A stretch of DNA of 5,689 nt from Hyphomicrobiales bacterium. Lineage in GTDB: Bacteria; Pseudomonadota; Alphaproteobacteria; Rhizobiales; Beijerinckiaceae. Of the stretch, positions 1-5,689 are shown piece after piece. The stretch lies in assembly GCA_028290085.1 (NCBI GenBank), contig JAQGKN010000082.1, positions 1-5,689 on the forward strand. Direction: 5' to 3'. The position numbers were made by a program, and so were the translations under genes. The notes below the pieces were generated by a model. That model had not been told where the DNA came from. It ran no database searches and saw only the letters and a list, made by a program, of their open reading frames with translations. Within the stretch, counting starts at the first letter, position 1, and every line of letters starts with the position of its first letter.

Positions 1-1
1 G

Positions 2-730
2 CACCTGCTTGCCTATCTGAAGGAGGTCGAGCCTGACGTGCTCTGCCTGCAGGAATTGAAATGCATGGACGAGGCCTTCCCGCGCCTCGAAGTGGAGGCT
101 GCCGGATACAACGTCGCCGTTCATGGACAGAAAACGTTCAACGGTGTCGCCATCCTCTCCAAGCGCCCGATTGAAGTGCGCACGGGACTTCCGGGCGACG
201 AGAACGATGCGCACGCCCGCTACATCGAGGCGACCATTCCTGACGGCGACAAAATCGTGCGCGTGGCCTCGATCTACCTGCCCAATGGCAACCCTGTCGG
301 CACCGAGAAATACACATACAAGCTCGCCTGGATGGACCGCCTCATCGCCCATACGCGCGACCTTCTGAAGCTCGAGGAACCCCTTGTCCTCGCTGGCGAC
401 TACAACGTCATTCCCGGCCCCCGTGACGCTTACGATCCCGCCGCCTGGGCGAACGACGCACTGTTCCTGCCCCAGACACGCGAGAAATTTCGTACGCTAC
501 TCAACCTCGGCCTGACCGATGCGCTACGTGCAGTGGCTGATGACGCCGGGCTCTACACATTCTGGGATTATCAGGCGGGCGCCTGGCAAAAGAACCTCGG
601 CATCCGCATCGATCATCTGCTGCTTTCGCCGCAGGCCGCAGACAGATTGCAGAACGTGACGATCGACAAGCATATGCGGGCACTGGAAAAGCCATCCGAT
701 CACGTGCCGATCCGCATCGATCTCGCCTAA
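2..730 (+). CDS. xth: Exodeoxyribonuclease III / AP endonuclease, 5'-truncated by the window edge
   Basis: This is the C-terminal 242 residues of an exonuclease III family (EEP fold) DNA repair enzyme, which cuts the DNA backbone 5' of abasic sites and degrades 3' ends of duplex DNA. Visible active-site elements, numbered from the first in-window codon, are LQELK with the metal-binding Glu18, the Tyr92 of YLPNG, GDYNV with Asp133 and Asn135, IDH with Asp204, and SDHVP with Asp233 and His234. These match E. coli Xth Glu34, Tyr109, Asp151, Asn153, Asp229, Asp258 and His259 in order and nearly in spacing. By that comparison about 16 residues, including the N-terminal Asn of the NVNS motif, lie upstream of the window. 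The frame is open from the first base, so the GTG at 38 is internal, not the start. The cyclase gene begins 7 bases after the stop, so the two may share a transcript. Confidence 0.95.
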   Translation, partial: HLLAYLKEVEPDVLCLQELKCMDEAFPRLEVEAAGYNVAVHGQKTFNGVAILSKRPIEVRTGLPGDENDAHARYIEATIPDGDKIVRVASIYLPNGNPVGTEKYTYKLAWMDRLIAHTRDLLKLEEPLVLAGDYNVIPGPRDAYDPAAWANDALFLPQTREKFRTLLNLGLTDALRAVADDAGLYTFWDYQAGAWQKNLGIRIDHLLLSPQAADRLQNVTIDKHMRALEKPSDHVPIRIDLA

Positions 731-737
731 GACGCAG

Positions 738-2876
738 ATGGACCCCAAAGGCTCCGTTTCACGAAACGCCGAACTCTGGCGCACACGTCTGGCGGGGCTG
801 CTGACGCTCCTTCTACCGCTCGTGTTCGGACTGCTTCTAACGCTCGGCGACTTCGGGCTTGTCACTCAGGTCCGCCACCTGCTCTTCGACGAATATCAGC
901 GGCTCGATCCTCGCGTCTGGCGCGACGATCTGCCGGTCCGCATCATCGATATCGACGAGGCGAGCCTCGCCAGATACGGCCAATGGCCATGGCCGCGCGA
1001 TCTTCTCGCGAAGTTGACGAGGCAATTGGCGCAGGCGCATCCCGCAGCCGTCGCATTCGACATTCTGTTTGCGGAAGAAGACCGGTTATCGCCACAGCGC
1101 CTGATCGCGCAGCTGCCGGCCTCGCCAGAACGCGACGCTCTCTCCCGCGTGCTGGAACGCGACACCGTGGATCCATTCACGCAGGCGCTTGGAGAGGTGC
1201 CCAGCGTGCTCGCGCTCGCATTGACCTCACAGCCGTCGCCGGACCAGCTCTTCACCTCGAAAGCGAGCTTCGCAGAATTGGGCCAGCACGTCGCGTCGGT
1301 GGTGCCAACCTTCGCGCACGCTGTCTTGCCCCTGCCCGCCTTTCGCGCGGCAGCAACAGGCCTTGGCGCCATCAACTATCTGCCGGACCGAGATTCAATC
1401 GTGCGTCAGGTGCCGACCGTCTTCGCATTGATGCATGAGGGCGAAACAACGCTCGTGCCATCGCTCGACGCAGAAGCTTTGCGCGTCGCGCAAACTGCAG
1501 GCACGATCATCCTCAAATCGACGCAACGACCACCCGCCGCGATGCTCGAAGCGAAGATCGGCGACATAACTCTGGTAACTGAACGAGACGGAGCCGTGCG
1601 TATCCGCTTTGCAGGGCACCAGGCCGGCCGGTTCATTCCGGCATGGCGCGTAATCGAAGGCGAGGTGGCGCCCTCTGAACTCACGGGTCGAATTTTGCTG
1701 GTGGGAACGAGCGCCGCCGCGCTCTCCGACACGCGCTCAACACCACTCGATGCCGCTGTGCCCGGCGTCGAAATTCACGCTGAACTCCTCGAACATGCGC
1801 TGACTGGCGCGCGCCTGAATCGCCTGGACTATGCGCCCGGCATCGAAGCTTTTGTGCTTGTTTTGGCAAGCCTCTTTGCAGGCACGACAGCAATGCGCTT
1901 GCGCCCGCTCACGGCGACGCTCGCCACCGCAGCGATCATCGCATTGATCGGCGCATCGTCATGGCTTGCGTTCCAGCATGGCGATCTGCTGTTCGATCCG
2001 ATTTTGCCGGGCGCCACAACGCTCGCGACATTCGGCGCCGTGACCTTGCGGCTTTACCGCCGCAGCGACCGTGACAAGCGGCGTGTACGTGCCGCTTTCT
2101 CCCGTTATCTCGCGCCCGCCGTCGTGGAGCGTCTGGCCGCCGACCCCACGCGCTTGCGGCTTGGCGGCGAAGCACGCGAACTCACGATACTCTTCTGCGA
2201 CGCGCGCGAATTCACGGCCCGTGCTGAGAAGCTCGACGCACAGAGCGTCGTCGCTTTCCTCAACGCCCTGCACACACCACTTACTGATGCTGTTCTCACG
2301 CACGCCGGCACCATCGACAAATTCATCGGCGATGGCCTGATGGCATTCTGGAATGCGCCGCACGATGTGGCTGACCATGCAACAAAAGCCTGTGCCGCAG
2401 CACTCGCCATGCTGGAATGCGTGCCAGGGATCGAGGAAAAACTCGCCGCCGCAACGGAAGACCAAGAGCCCCCGCGAGTTTCCATCGGCATCGGCATCAA
2501 CACAGGAGATGCCTTCGTCGGCAATATGGGCTCCGAACAGCGCTTCGATTATTCGGCCGTCGGCGACAACGTCAATATCGCGGCGCGGCTCGAAGCGGCC
2601 ACCAAAGACCTGCACGTCCCCATTCTCGTGTCGGAGGCAACTGCGCGCGCAGCAACGGGCTTCCACTTCGTTGATCTCGGCTCCCTCTCCCTGCGCGGCA
2701 AGAAAGACGCCCTGCGGGTCTACGCCTTGCACGGCCGGGATTCCGGCGACGAATCCTTTGCCGCATTCCTCTCCCTTCACGCCCGAGCATTGGGAGGTGA
2801 CGCGGGAGCCCGTGAGGCGGCGCGTCTGCACCCGGACGGCGCGCGCTACGCGGCCTTCTACGCAGCTTCAGCCTGA
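738..2876 (+). CDS. CHASE2-domain class III adenylate cyclase, membrane-bound
   Basis: This 712-residue protein is predicted to make cAMP from ATP in response to a periplasmic signal. Order of parts: an N-terminal membrane anchor (about 18-36); a periplasmic CHASE2 sensor (about 40-365) with the typical VRIIDIDEASL stretch from Val67, QWPWPR (82-87), the VGTSA turn (322-326) and VPGVEIHAELL from Val341; three membrane segments (about 371-388, 391-412, 417-437); a short linker; and a cytoplasmic cyclase domain (about 480-670). Catalytic residues are metal-binding Asp488 (FCDAREFT) and Asp532 (KFIGDG), purine-contacting Lys528, and transition-state Asn613 and Arg617 in VNIAARLE. The position equivalent to mammalian Asp1018 is Ser606, as in the Thr/Ser group of bacterial adenylate cyclases; Lys528 argues against guanylate cyclase activity. 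The ATG at 738 is favoured because it lies just before the anchor, although the Shine-Dalgarno is weak; translation may be coupled to xth 7 bases upstream. The CHASE2 ligand is not known. Confidence 0.93.
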   Translation: MDPKGSVSRNAELWRTRLAGLLTLLLPLVFGLLLTLGDFGLVTQVRHLLFDEYQRLDPRVWRDDLPVRIIDIDEASLARYGQWPWPRDLLAKLTRQLAQAHPAAVAFDILFAEEDRLSPQRLIAQLPASPERDALSRVLERDTVDPFTQALGEVPSVLALALTSQPSPDQLFTSKASFAELGQHVASVVPTFAHAVLPLPAFRAAATGLGAINYLPDRDSIVRQVPTVFALMHEGETTLVPSLDAEALRVAQTAGTIILKSTQRPPAAMLEAKIGDITLVTERDGAVRIRFAGHQAGRFIPAWRVIEGEVAPSELTGRILLVGTSAAALSDTRSTPLDAAVPGVEIHAELLEHALTGARLNRLDYAPGIEAFVLVLASLFAGTTAMRLRPLTATLATAAIIALIGASSWLAFQHGDLLFDPILPGATTLATFGAVTLRLYRRSDRDKRRVRAAFSRYLAPAVVERLAADPTRLRLGGEARELTILFCDAREFTARAEKLDAQSVVAFLNALHTPLTDAVLTHAGTIDKFIGDGLMAFWNAPHDVADHATKACAAALAMLECVPGIEEKLAAATEDQEPPRVSIGIGINTGDAFVGNMGSEQRFDYSAVGDNVNIAARLEAATKDLHVPILVSEATARAATGFHFVDLGSLSLRGKKDALRVYALHGRDSGDESFAAFLSLHARALGGDAGAREAARLHPDGARYAAFYAASA

Positions 2877-2925
2877 CAGCACGAAAGCATTCCCCAACGC
2901 GCCAGGACTATTTCAAGCCAGTCTG

Positions 2926-2953
2926 TTGACAGCCGTTCCAGACATATTACGGT
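2926..2953 (+). promoter_or_regulatory. Candidate sigma-70-type promoter
   Basis: A perfect TTGACA (2926-2931) is followed after 16 bases by a weak -10 candidate TACGGT (2948-2953), which keeps only the TA...T positions. Other hexamers nearby (TATTAC at 2945, GATATT at 2954) look better but have spacers of 13 and 22 bases. The position, about 55-80 bases before the first gene of the right group, is suitable. The -35 is convincing; the -10 is not. Confidence 0.42.
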
Positions 2954-2963
2954 GATATTTCAC
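2952..2963. promoter_or_regulatory. Near-palindrome GTGATATTTCAC, candidate operator
   Basis: Five of six base pairs of this 12-base sequence are symmetric (GTGA-TATT-TCAC, one central T-T mismatch). It lies at or just after the candidate -10, where a bound repressor would block transcription. The GntR-type regulator encoded in the same group is the natural candidate to bind it, but the match to published FadR-type consensus sites (such as TNGTNNNACNA) is not exact. It resembles half of a CRP site but has a 4-base rather than 6-base centre. Confidence 0.35.
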
Positions 2964-3007
2964 AAGCCCGGAACGAAAGACCACCCGCGAAAGGTGTCGT
3001 GAAGAAG

Positions 3008-3685
3008 ATGCAGATCAAGCTCCAAAAAGGCCCCGAGGCCGAAATCACCGACATTGCGATCAGCAATGCCATCGTGGCCGGCTGGACAGGCCGCGACCGC
3101 GTCGCGCTGGAAAAGCACATCGTCGAGCTGGAGGCTCTGGGCGTCGCCCGCCCTGCCACGACCCCCATCTATTATCGCGTCTCCGCGACCCGCGTGACGA
3201 CCGCGCCCGTCATCCAGACCACCGGCACCGCGTCGAGCGGCGAAGTGGAATTCGTGCTGGCCCAATGGGGCGGCGAAATGTGGGTCGGCGTCGGCTCGGA
3301 CCATACCGACCGTGAGGTCGAAACCTACAACGTCACCGTTTCGAAGCAGATGTGCGAGAAGCCGCTGGCCGGTGAATTCTGGCGCTTCGCCGATGTCGCA
3401 GGACATTGGGACCGCATCGTCCTGCGCTCCTATATCCAGGAGAACGGCGCTCGCGTGCTCTACCAGGAGGGCACGGTCAACGCCATGCTCGATCCCGCAA
3501 CACTGATCGAGGGCTATGCGGGCAAGAAGGCGCTCGACGAGGGCACGATCATGCTCTGCGGTACCTTTGCAGCCAAGGGCGGCATTCGCCCGGCCGACGT
3601 CTTCGAATTCGAAATGGAAGACCCGATCCTCGGACGCACCATCAAGCACGCCTACAGCCTCGAAAAGCTTCCGGTGGTGGGATGA
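3008..3685 (+). CDS. DUF2848 family protein, probable FAH-fold metal-dependent enzyme
   Basis: This 225-residue soluble protein is of the DUF2848 type, recognised from the YYRVSAT, GVGSDHTDR and WRFADVAGHWD stretches. The family has no established reaction that I know of. The sequence can be laid over the fumarylacetoacetate hydrolase superfamily: lid dyad His37-x-x-Glu40, metal ligands Glu79-x-Glu81 (SSGEVEFVL) and Asp98 (SDHTDR), Lys113 (VSKQ), and a C-terminal LCGTF turn (Gly185, Thr186) followed by RPADVFEFEMED, like the 'GT...GD.v.v.i' end of FAH proteins. The length is also close to small FAH proteins such as FAHD1. It would thus act on an oxo-acid, by hydrolysis, decarboxylation or hydration, but the substrate is unknown. 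ATG 3008 is chosen; GTG 2999 in the same frame has AAGG 4 bases upstream and is a real alternative, adding three residues. The stop overlaps the start of the gntR gene by ATGA. Confidence 0.88.
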   Translation: MQIKLQKGPEAEITDIAISNAIVAGWTGRDRVALEKHIVELEALGVARPATTPIYYRVSATRVTTAPVIQTTGTASSGEVEFVLAQWGGEMWVGVGSDHTDREVETYNVTVSKQMCEKPLAGEFWRFADVAGHWDRIVLRSYIQENGARVLYQEGTVNAMLDPATLIEGYAGKKALDEGTIMLCGTFAAKGGIRPADVFEFEMEDPILGRTIKHAYSLEKLPVVG

Positions 3686-4392
3686 ACAACGAAGGCATGG
3701 CGATCATCCCGGATGACACGCAGCCCCACACGCCTGGGGCTCATGTCTTCGCCATGCCTGAGCCGCAATCCCTGCGTGACGCAGCCTATGAGGCGATCAA
3801 GCATCGCATCATCACCTGCGCCTTCCGTCCGGGCGAATATATCAACGAAGCCTTTGTCTCAGCGACTTTGGGCATCGGCCGCACGCCCGTGCATCAGGCC
3901 ATCGACCGCCTGATGCTGGAAGGCATGCTCGACGTCATCCCGCGCAAGGGTGTCATCGTAAAGCCCGTCAGTCTCGATGAGATCATGCAGATCATCGAGG
4001 TCCGGCTGCTCAATGAAGTCTATTGCGTGCGGCTCGCCGCCGACCGTGCCGACGCCGACGAGCTGATGCATCTCTCAGACATTCTGGGGCGCGCGGCCCA
4101 ATGGATCGAAGCGCGCAACAGCGAGCATCTCATGCGGCTCGACCGCGAGTTTCACTGGGTTCTCGCGCGCGCCTCGAAAAACGTGGTGCTCGGCGACGTT
4201 CTTGCGAAATTGCACGACCGCTCGCTGCGGTTCTGGTTCATTTCGCTGAACCGGCCCGGCCATCACGAGAGCGTTCAGGCCCAGCACGAAGCCATTCTCG
4301 CCGCCATCAAGGATCGCGATCCGAGTGGCGCCGAACAGGCGATGCGCGCCCACATCGAAGCCTTCCGCGACAATCTTACGCGAAACATGTAA
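3682..4392 (+). CDS. GntR family transcriptional regulator, FCD (FadR) subfamily
   Basis: This 236-residue DNA-binding regulator has an N-terminal winged helix (about residues 30-97, including GRTPVHQAIDRLMLEGML and the wing IPRKGVIV) and an all-helical C-terminal FCD domain (about 100-230). The FCD metal/ligand quartet is complete: Asp154 and His158 in LDREFHW, His202 in AQHEAI and His224 in MRAHIEAF. Members of this subfamily usually bind small carboxylic acids through that metal and repress the neighbouring catabolic genes. The frame is open far upstream, but ATG 3682 fits best: it overlaps the DUF2848 stop (ATGA), gives the normal length and follows GGTGGTGGG; ATG 3697 and ATG 3754 are possible alternatives. 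The first 29 residues have no recognisable domain. The recognition helix reads VHQAI where VREAL is usual. It probably controls its own operon. Confidence 0.93.
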   Translation: MNNEGMAIIPDDTQPHTPGAHVFAMPEPQSLRDAAYEAIKHRIITCAFRPGEYINEAFVSATLGIGRTPVHQAIDRLMLEGMLDVIPRKGVIVKPVSLDEIMQIIEVRLLNEVYCVRLAADRADADELMHLSDILGRAAQWIEARNSEHLMRLDREFHWVLARASKNVVLGDVLAKLHDRSLRFWFISLNRPGHHESVQAQHEAILAAIKDRDPSGAEQAMRAHIEAFRDNLTRNM

Positions 4393-4423
4393 TGCGCGGC
4401 GCCCATGCGTCACCGCAGGAAAA

Positions 4424-4430
4424 GAGGAAG
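4424..4430 (+). promoter_or_regulatory. Strong ribosome binding site of the FAD monooxygenase
   Basis: GAGGAAG ends 5 bases before ATG 4436, and its AGGA core is 7 bases before it. It is the best Shine-Dalgarno in the window and fixes the start of the monooxygenase, whose frame is open further upstream inside the gntR gene. Confidence 0.75.
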
Positions 4431-4435
4431 ACACT

Positions 4436-5659
4436 ATGAAGGCGGATCAGAGAGTTCTCATTTCGGGCGGCGGACCTGTCGGATTGTTTTGCGCGCTGCT
4501 TCTGGGCCGTCAGGGCATTCCTGTTCGCCTCTTCGATGTGAACGATGAATTGCAGGCCGATCCGCGCGCTGCGACGACGCATCCGGCAACGCTTGAAGTG
4601 CTCGGCAAGGCCGGCCTCGTGGAGGACATGGCCCGCGTCGGCCTCACCGCGCCGCTCTTCCAGTTCTGGGACCGCCCGTCACGCGAGCTCGTCGCACAGT
4701 TCGATCTCGCACTTCTCGCCAAGGACACGGCGTACCCCTATGTGATCCAGTGCGAGCAGTTCAAAACGTCCAAGATCCTCATGTCGCGTCTGATCGACAT
4801 GCCGAACGTCGAAATCCTGTTCGGCCACGAACTGACCGGCATCGAGCAGAAGAGCGACCGGGTCACCGCGAGCGTTCGCACGAAAACGGGTGAAGAAAAG
4901 CACGACGGCTCTTACCTCATCGGCGCGGACGGTGGTCGCAGCACGGTTCGCAAGCAGGCAGAAATCGCATTCGAAGGCTTCACATGGGCCGAGCGCTTTC
5001 TCGTGCTGACGACAACCTTCGATTTCAATGCGCGTCTGGGCTACAGCTATCGCAACTATTTCGCCGACCCCGACGAGTGGTGCAATTGCTTCAAGGTCGC
5101 GGCCGACGGCCCTCCGGGTCTTTGGCGCACCGTGTTCCCCGCCGACGCGAATGCAAGCGAGGCCGACCTCATGAGCGATGAAGCCGTTCATGCGCGGCTG
5201 CAGAAGTTCTTCCCCGGCGAGACCTACGACATCGTGCATCGCAACCTCTATACGATCCACCAGAGGGTCGCGAGCACGTTCCGCAAAGGGCGCGTTCTGC
5301 TTGCAGGCGACTCCGCGCATCTGAACAATTCCATCGGCGGAATGGGCCTTAACGGCGGCCTGCAAGACGCGGAAAACCTTGCCGAAAAGCTGACGCAGGT
5401 CCTGAATGGCGGGCCGGATAATCTGCTCGATCTCTACTCGTTGCAGCGCCGCACCGTCTCCATCGAATTCGTGCAAGCGCAATCCATTGCCAACAAGAAG
5501 CAGCTGGAAACGCGCGAGCCGGTGGCCCGCAAGCAGACGCTCGACGACCTCGCCCGCACGGCCGCAGATCCCGTCAAGGCACGAGAATATCTGCTGCGCA
5601 GTTCCATGCTCAGCATGCAGACGCGCGCTGCCGCCATCACGCTCAACGAGGCCGCATGA
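4436..5659 (+). CDS. Class A FAD-dependent aromatic-ring monooxygenase (single-component)
   Basis: This 407-residue flavoprotein is of the PHBH / UbiH / phenol-hydroxylase type, using NAD(P)H and O2 to hydroxylate an activated aromatic or similar substrate. Visible motifs are the N-terminal Rossmann GxGxxG (Gly11, Gly13, Gly16) followed by the FAD-ribose strand ending in LFD, the DG motif YLIGADGGRSTVR (Asp165, Gly166), and the GD motif LLAGDSAH (Gly291, Asp292, His295) followed by GGMGLNGG. The length matches single-domain hydroxylases (about 390-420) and excludes the thioredoxin-like C-terminal domain of the longer phenol hydroxylase/TfdB group. There is no membrane segment or signal peptide. 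In place of the usual Pro four residues after the GD-motif His is Ser299. ATG 4436 has a strong ribosome binding site. The gene lies 43 bases after gntR, and its stop overlaps a following start. A role in aromatic or heteroaromatic acid breakdown is inferred from family and neighbours; the exact substrate is not visible. Confidence 0.92.
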   Translation: MKADQRVLISGGGPVGLFCALLLGRQGIPVRLFDVNDELQADPRAATTHPATLEVLGKAGLVEDMARVGLTAPLFQFWDRPSRELVAQFDLALLAKDTAYPYVIQCEQFKTSKILMSRLIDMPNVEILFGHELTGIEQKSDRVTASVRTKTGEEKHDGSYLIGADGGRSTVRKQAEIAFEGFTWAERFLVLTTTFDFNARLGYSYRNYFADPDEWCNCFKVAADGPPGLWRTVFPADANASEADLMSDEAVHARLQKFFPGETYDIVHRNLYTIHQRVASTFRKGRVLLAGDSAHLNNSIGGMGLNGGLQDAENLAEKLTQVLNGGPDNLLDLYSLQRRTVSIEFVQAQSIANKKQLETREPVARKQTLDDLARTAADPVKAREYLLRSSMLSMQTRAAAITLNEAA

Positions 5660-5689
5660 TGAACAAGCCTCGCCCCCGCTCCTACGCTC
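5656..5689 (+). CDS. Start of a downstream gene, 3'-truncated by the window edge
   Basis: An ATG at 5656 overlaps the monooxygenase stop (ATGATGA), and the frame stays open to the window end, reading MMNKPRPRSYA. ATG 5659 in the same frame is equally possible. The stop-start overlap and the same strand point to a fourth member of the operon translated by coupling. Eleven residues are too few to name a family. Confidence 0.55.
   Translation, partial: MMNKPRPRSYA

Larger units (their letters stand above)
2877..3007 (+). promoter_or_regulatory. Intergenic control region before the DUF2848-gntR-monooxygenase group
   Basis: This is the only sizeable gap in the window. It separates the cyclase from the probable catabolic operon. 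It is less GC-rich around 2944-2962 than the flanking genes and holds a -35-like hexamer, a near-palindrome and two further short inverted repeats, each described separately. No stem followed by a T run was found after the cyclase stop, so read-through from upstream is possible. Confidence 0.6.

Noticed and set aside
1959..2831. 290-residue open frame on the - strand opposite the cyclase domain
   Set aside because: It lies wholly antisense to a well-supported catalytic domain, shows no recognisable motif, is rich in Cys/Gly/Arg as expected of a mirrored GC-rich gene, and has no convincing ribosome binding site.
2877..2925. Rho-independent terminator after the cyclase gene
   Set aside because: No stem with a following T run could be found by eye in this stretch.
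2353..2955. 200-residue open frame on the + strand crossing the cyclase end and the gap
   Set aside because: It is an out-of-frame shadow of the cyclase with low-complexity Arg/Ser/Pro composition; its tail only happens to stay open into the intergenic region.
2952..2964. CRP-type cAMP receptor site suggested by GTGA...TCACA next to a cyclase gene
   Set aside because: The centre is 4 bases rather than the 6 needed for TGTGA-N6-TCACA, and the left half lacks the leading T.
2960..3649. 229-residue open frame on the - strand opposite the DUF2848 gene
   Set aside because: It is a mirror of the DUF2848 codon pattern; the + strand product has family motifs and operon context, while this one has neither.
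3406..3681. N-terminal extension of the GntR frame into the DUF2848 gene
   Set aside because: The added residues are His/Arg/Gly-rich out-of-frame DUF2848 sequence; starting at 3682 gives the normal family length.
4392..4410. ATGCG direct repeats flanking GGCGCC between gntR and the monooxygenase
   Set aside because: They are very short and GC-rich, with no T run and no strong stem; this is within chance for this base composition, so I do not call a terminator or operator.
4325..4435. N-terminal extension of the monooxygenase frame into gntR
   Set aside because: ATG 4436 has a strong ribosome binding site and places the Rossmann GxGxxG at the expected distance from the N-terminus.
4679..5482. 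267-residue open frame on the - strand opposite the monooxygenase
   Set aside because: It is antisense to clear FAD-binding motifs, with no domain recognisable in its own translation.
1..5689. CRISPR array, tRNA, rRNA, insertion sequence or prophage attachment site
   Set aside because: I saw no spaced direct repeats, structural RNA signatures, transposase motifs or terminal inverted repeats on either strand; coding sequence fills nearly the whole window.

Overview
The window is GC-rich and densely coded, with every gene on the + strand. Codon use and protein families suggest an alphaproteobacterium, probably of the Hyphomicrobiales type; this is an inference from style, not a taxonomic marker. 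It holds two gene groups separated by one 131-base gap (2877-3007).

Left group (1-2876): the 3' part of an exodeoxyribonuclease III gene (xth family, 5' end outside the window), then, after only 7 bases, a complete 712-residue CHASE2-domain class III adenylate cyclase. The cyclase has an N-terminal membrane anchor, a periplasmic CHASE2 sensor, three membrane segments and a cytoplasmic catalytic domain with its metal-binding and transition-state residues in place. The two genes are adjacent but have no obvious functional link.

Gap (2877-3007): it carries a perfect TTGACA -35 hexamer with a weak -10, a 12-base near-palindrome (GTGATATTTCAC) just downstream, and two longer-range short inverted repeats. 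It is the likely control region of the right group. I saw no convincing terminator for the cyclase gene.

Right group (3008 to the window end): a DUF2848-type protein, an FCD-type GntR regulator whose start overlaps the preceding stop (ATGA), a single-domain class A FAD monooxygenase with a strong ribosome binding site, and the first codons of another gene that overlaps the monooxygenase stop by ATGA. The layout is that of a small, self-regulated catabolic operon for an aromatic or heteroaromatic acid: the flavoprotein would hydroxylate the ring, and the GntR/FCD protein would sense a small carboxylate.

The most interesting reading is that the 'unknown function' DUF2848 protein shows, in the right order, the lid His-x-x-Glu, the ExE...D metal ligands, the active-site Lys and the C-terminal GT turn of the fumarylacetoacetate hydrolase (FAH) superfamily. 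It could therefore be the C-C bond hydrolase, decarboxylase or hydratase of this pathway. The monooxygenase also has Ser where its family usually has the flavin-proximal Pro. The substrate cannot be determined from the sequence alone.
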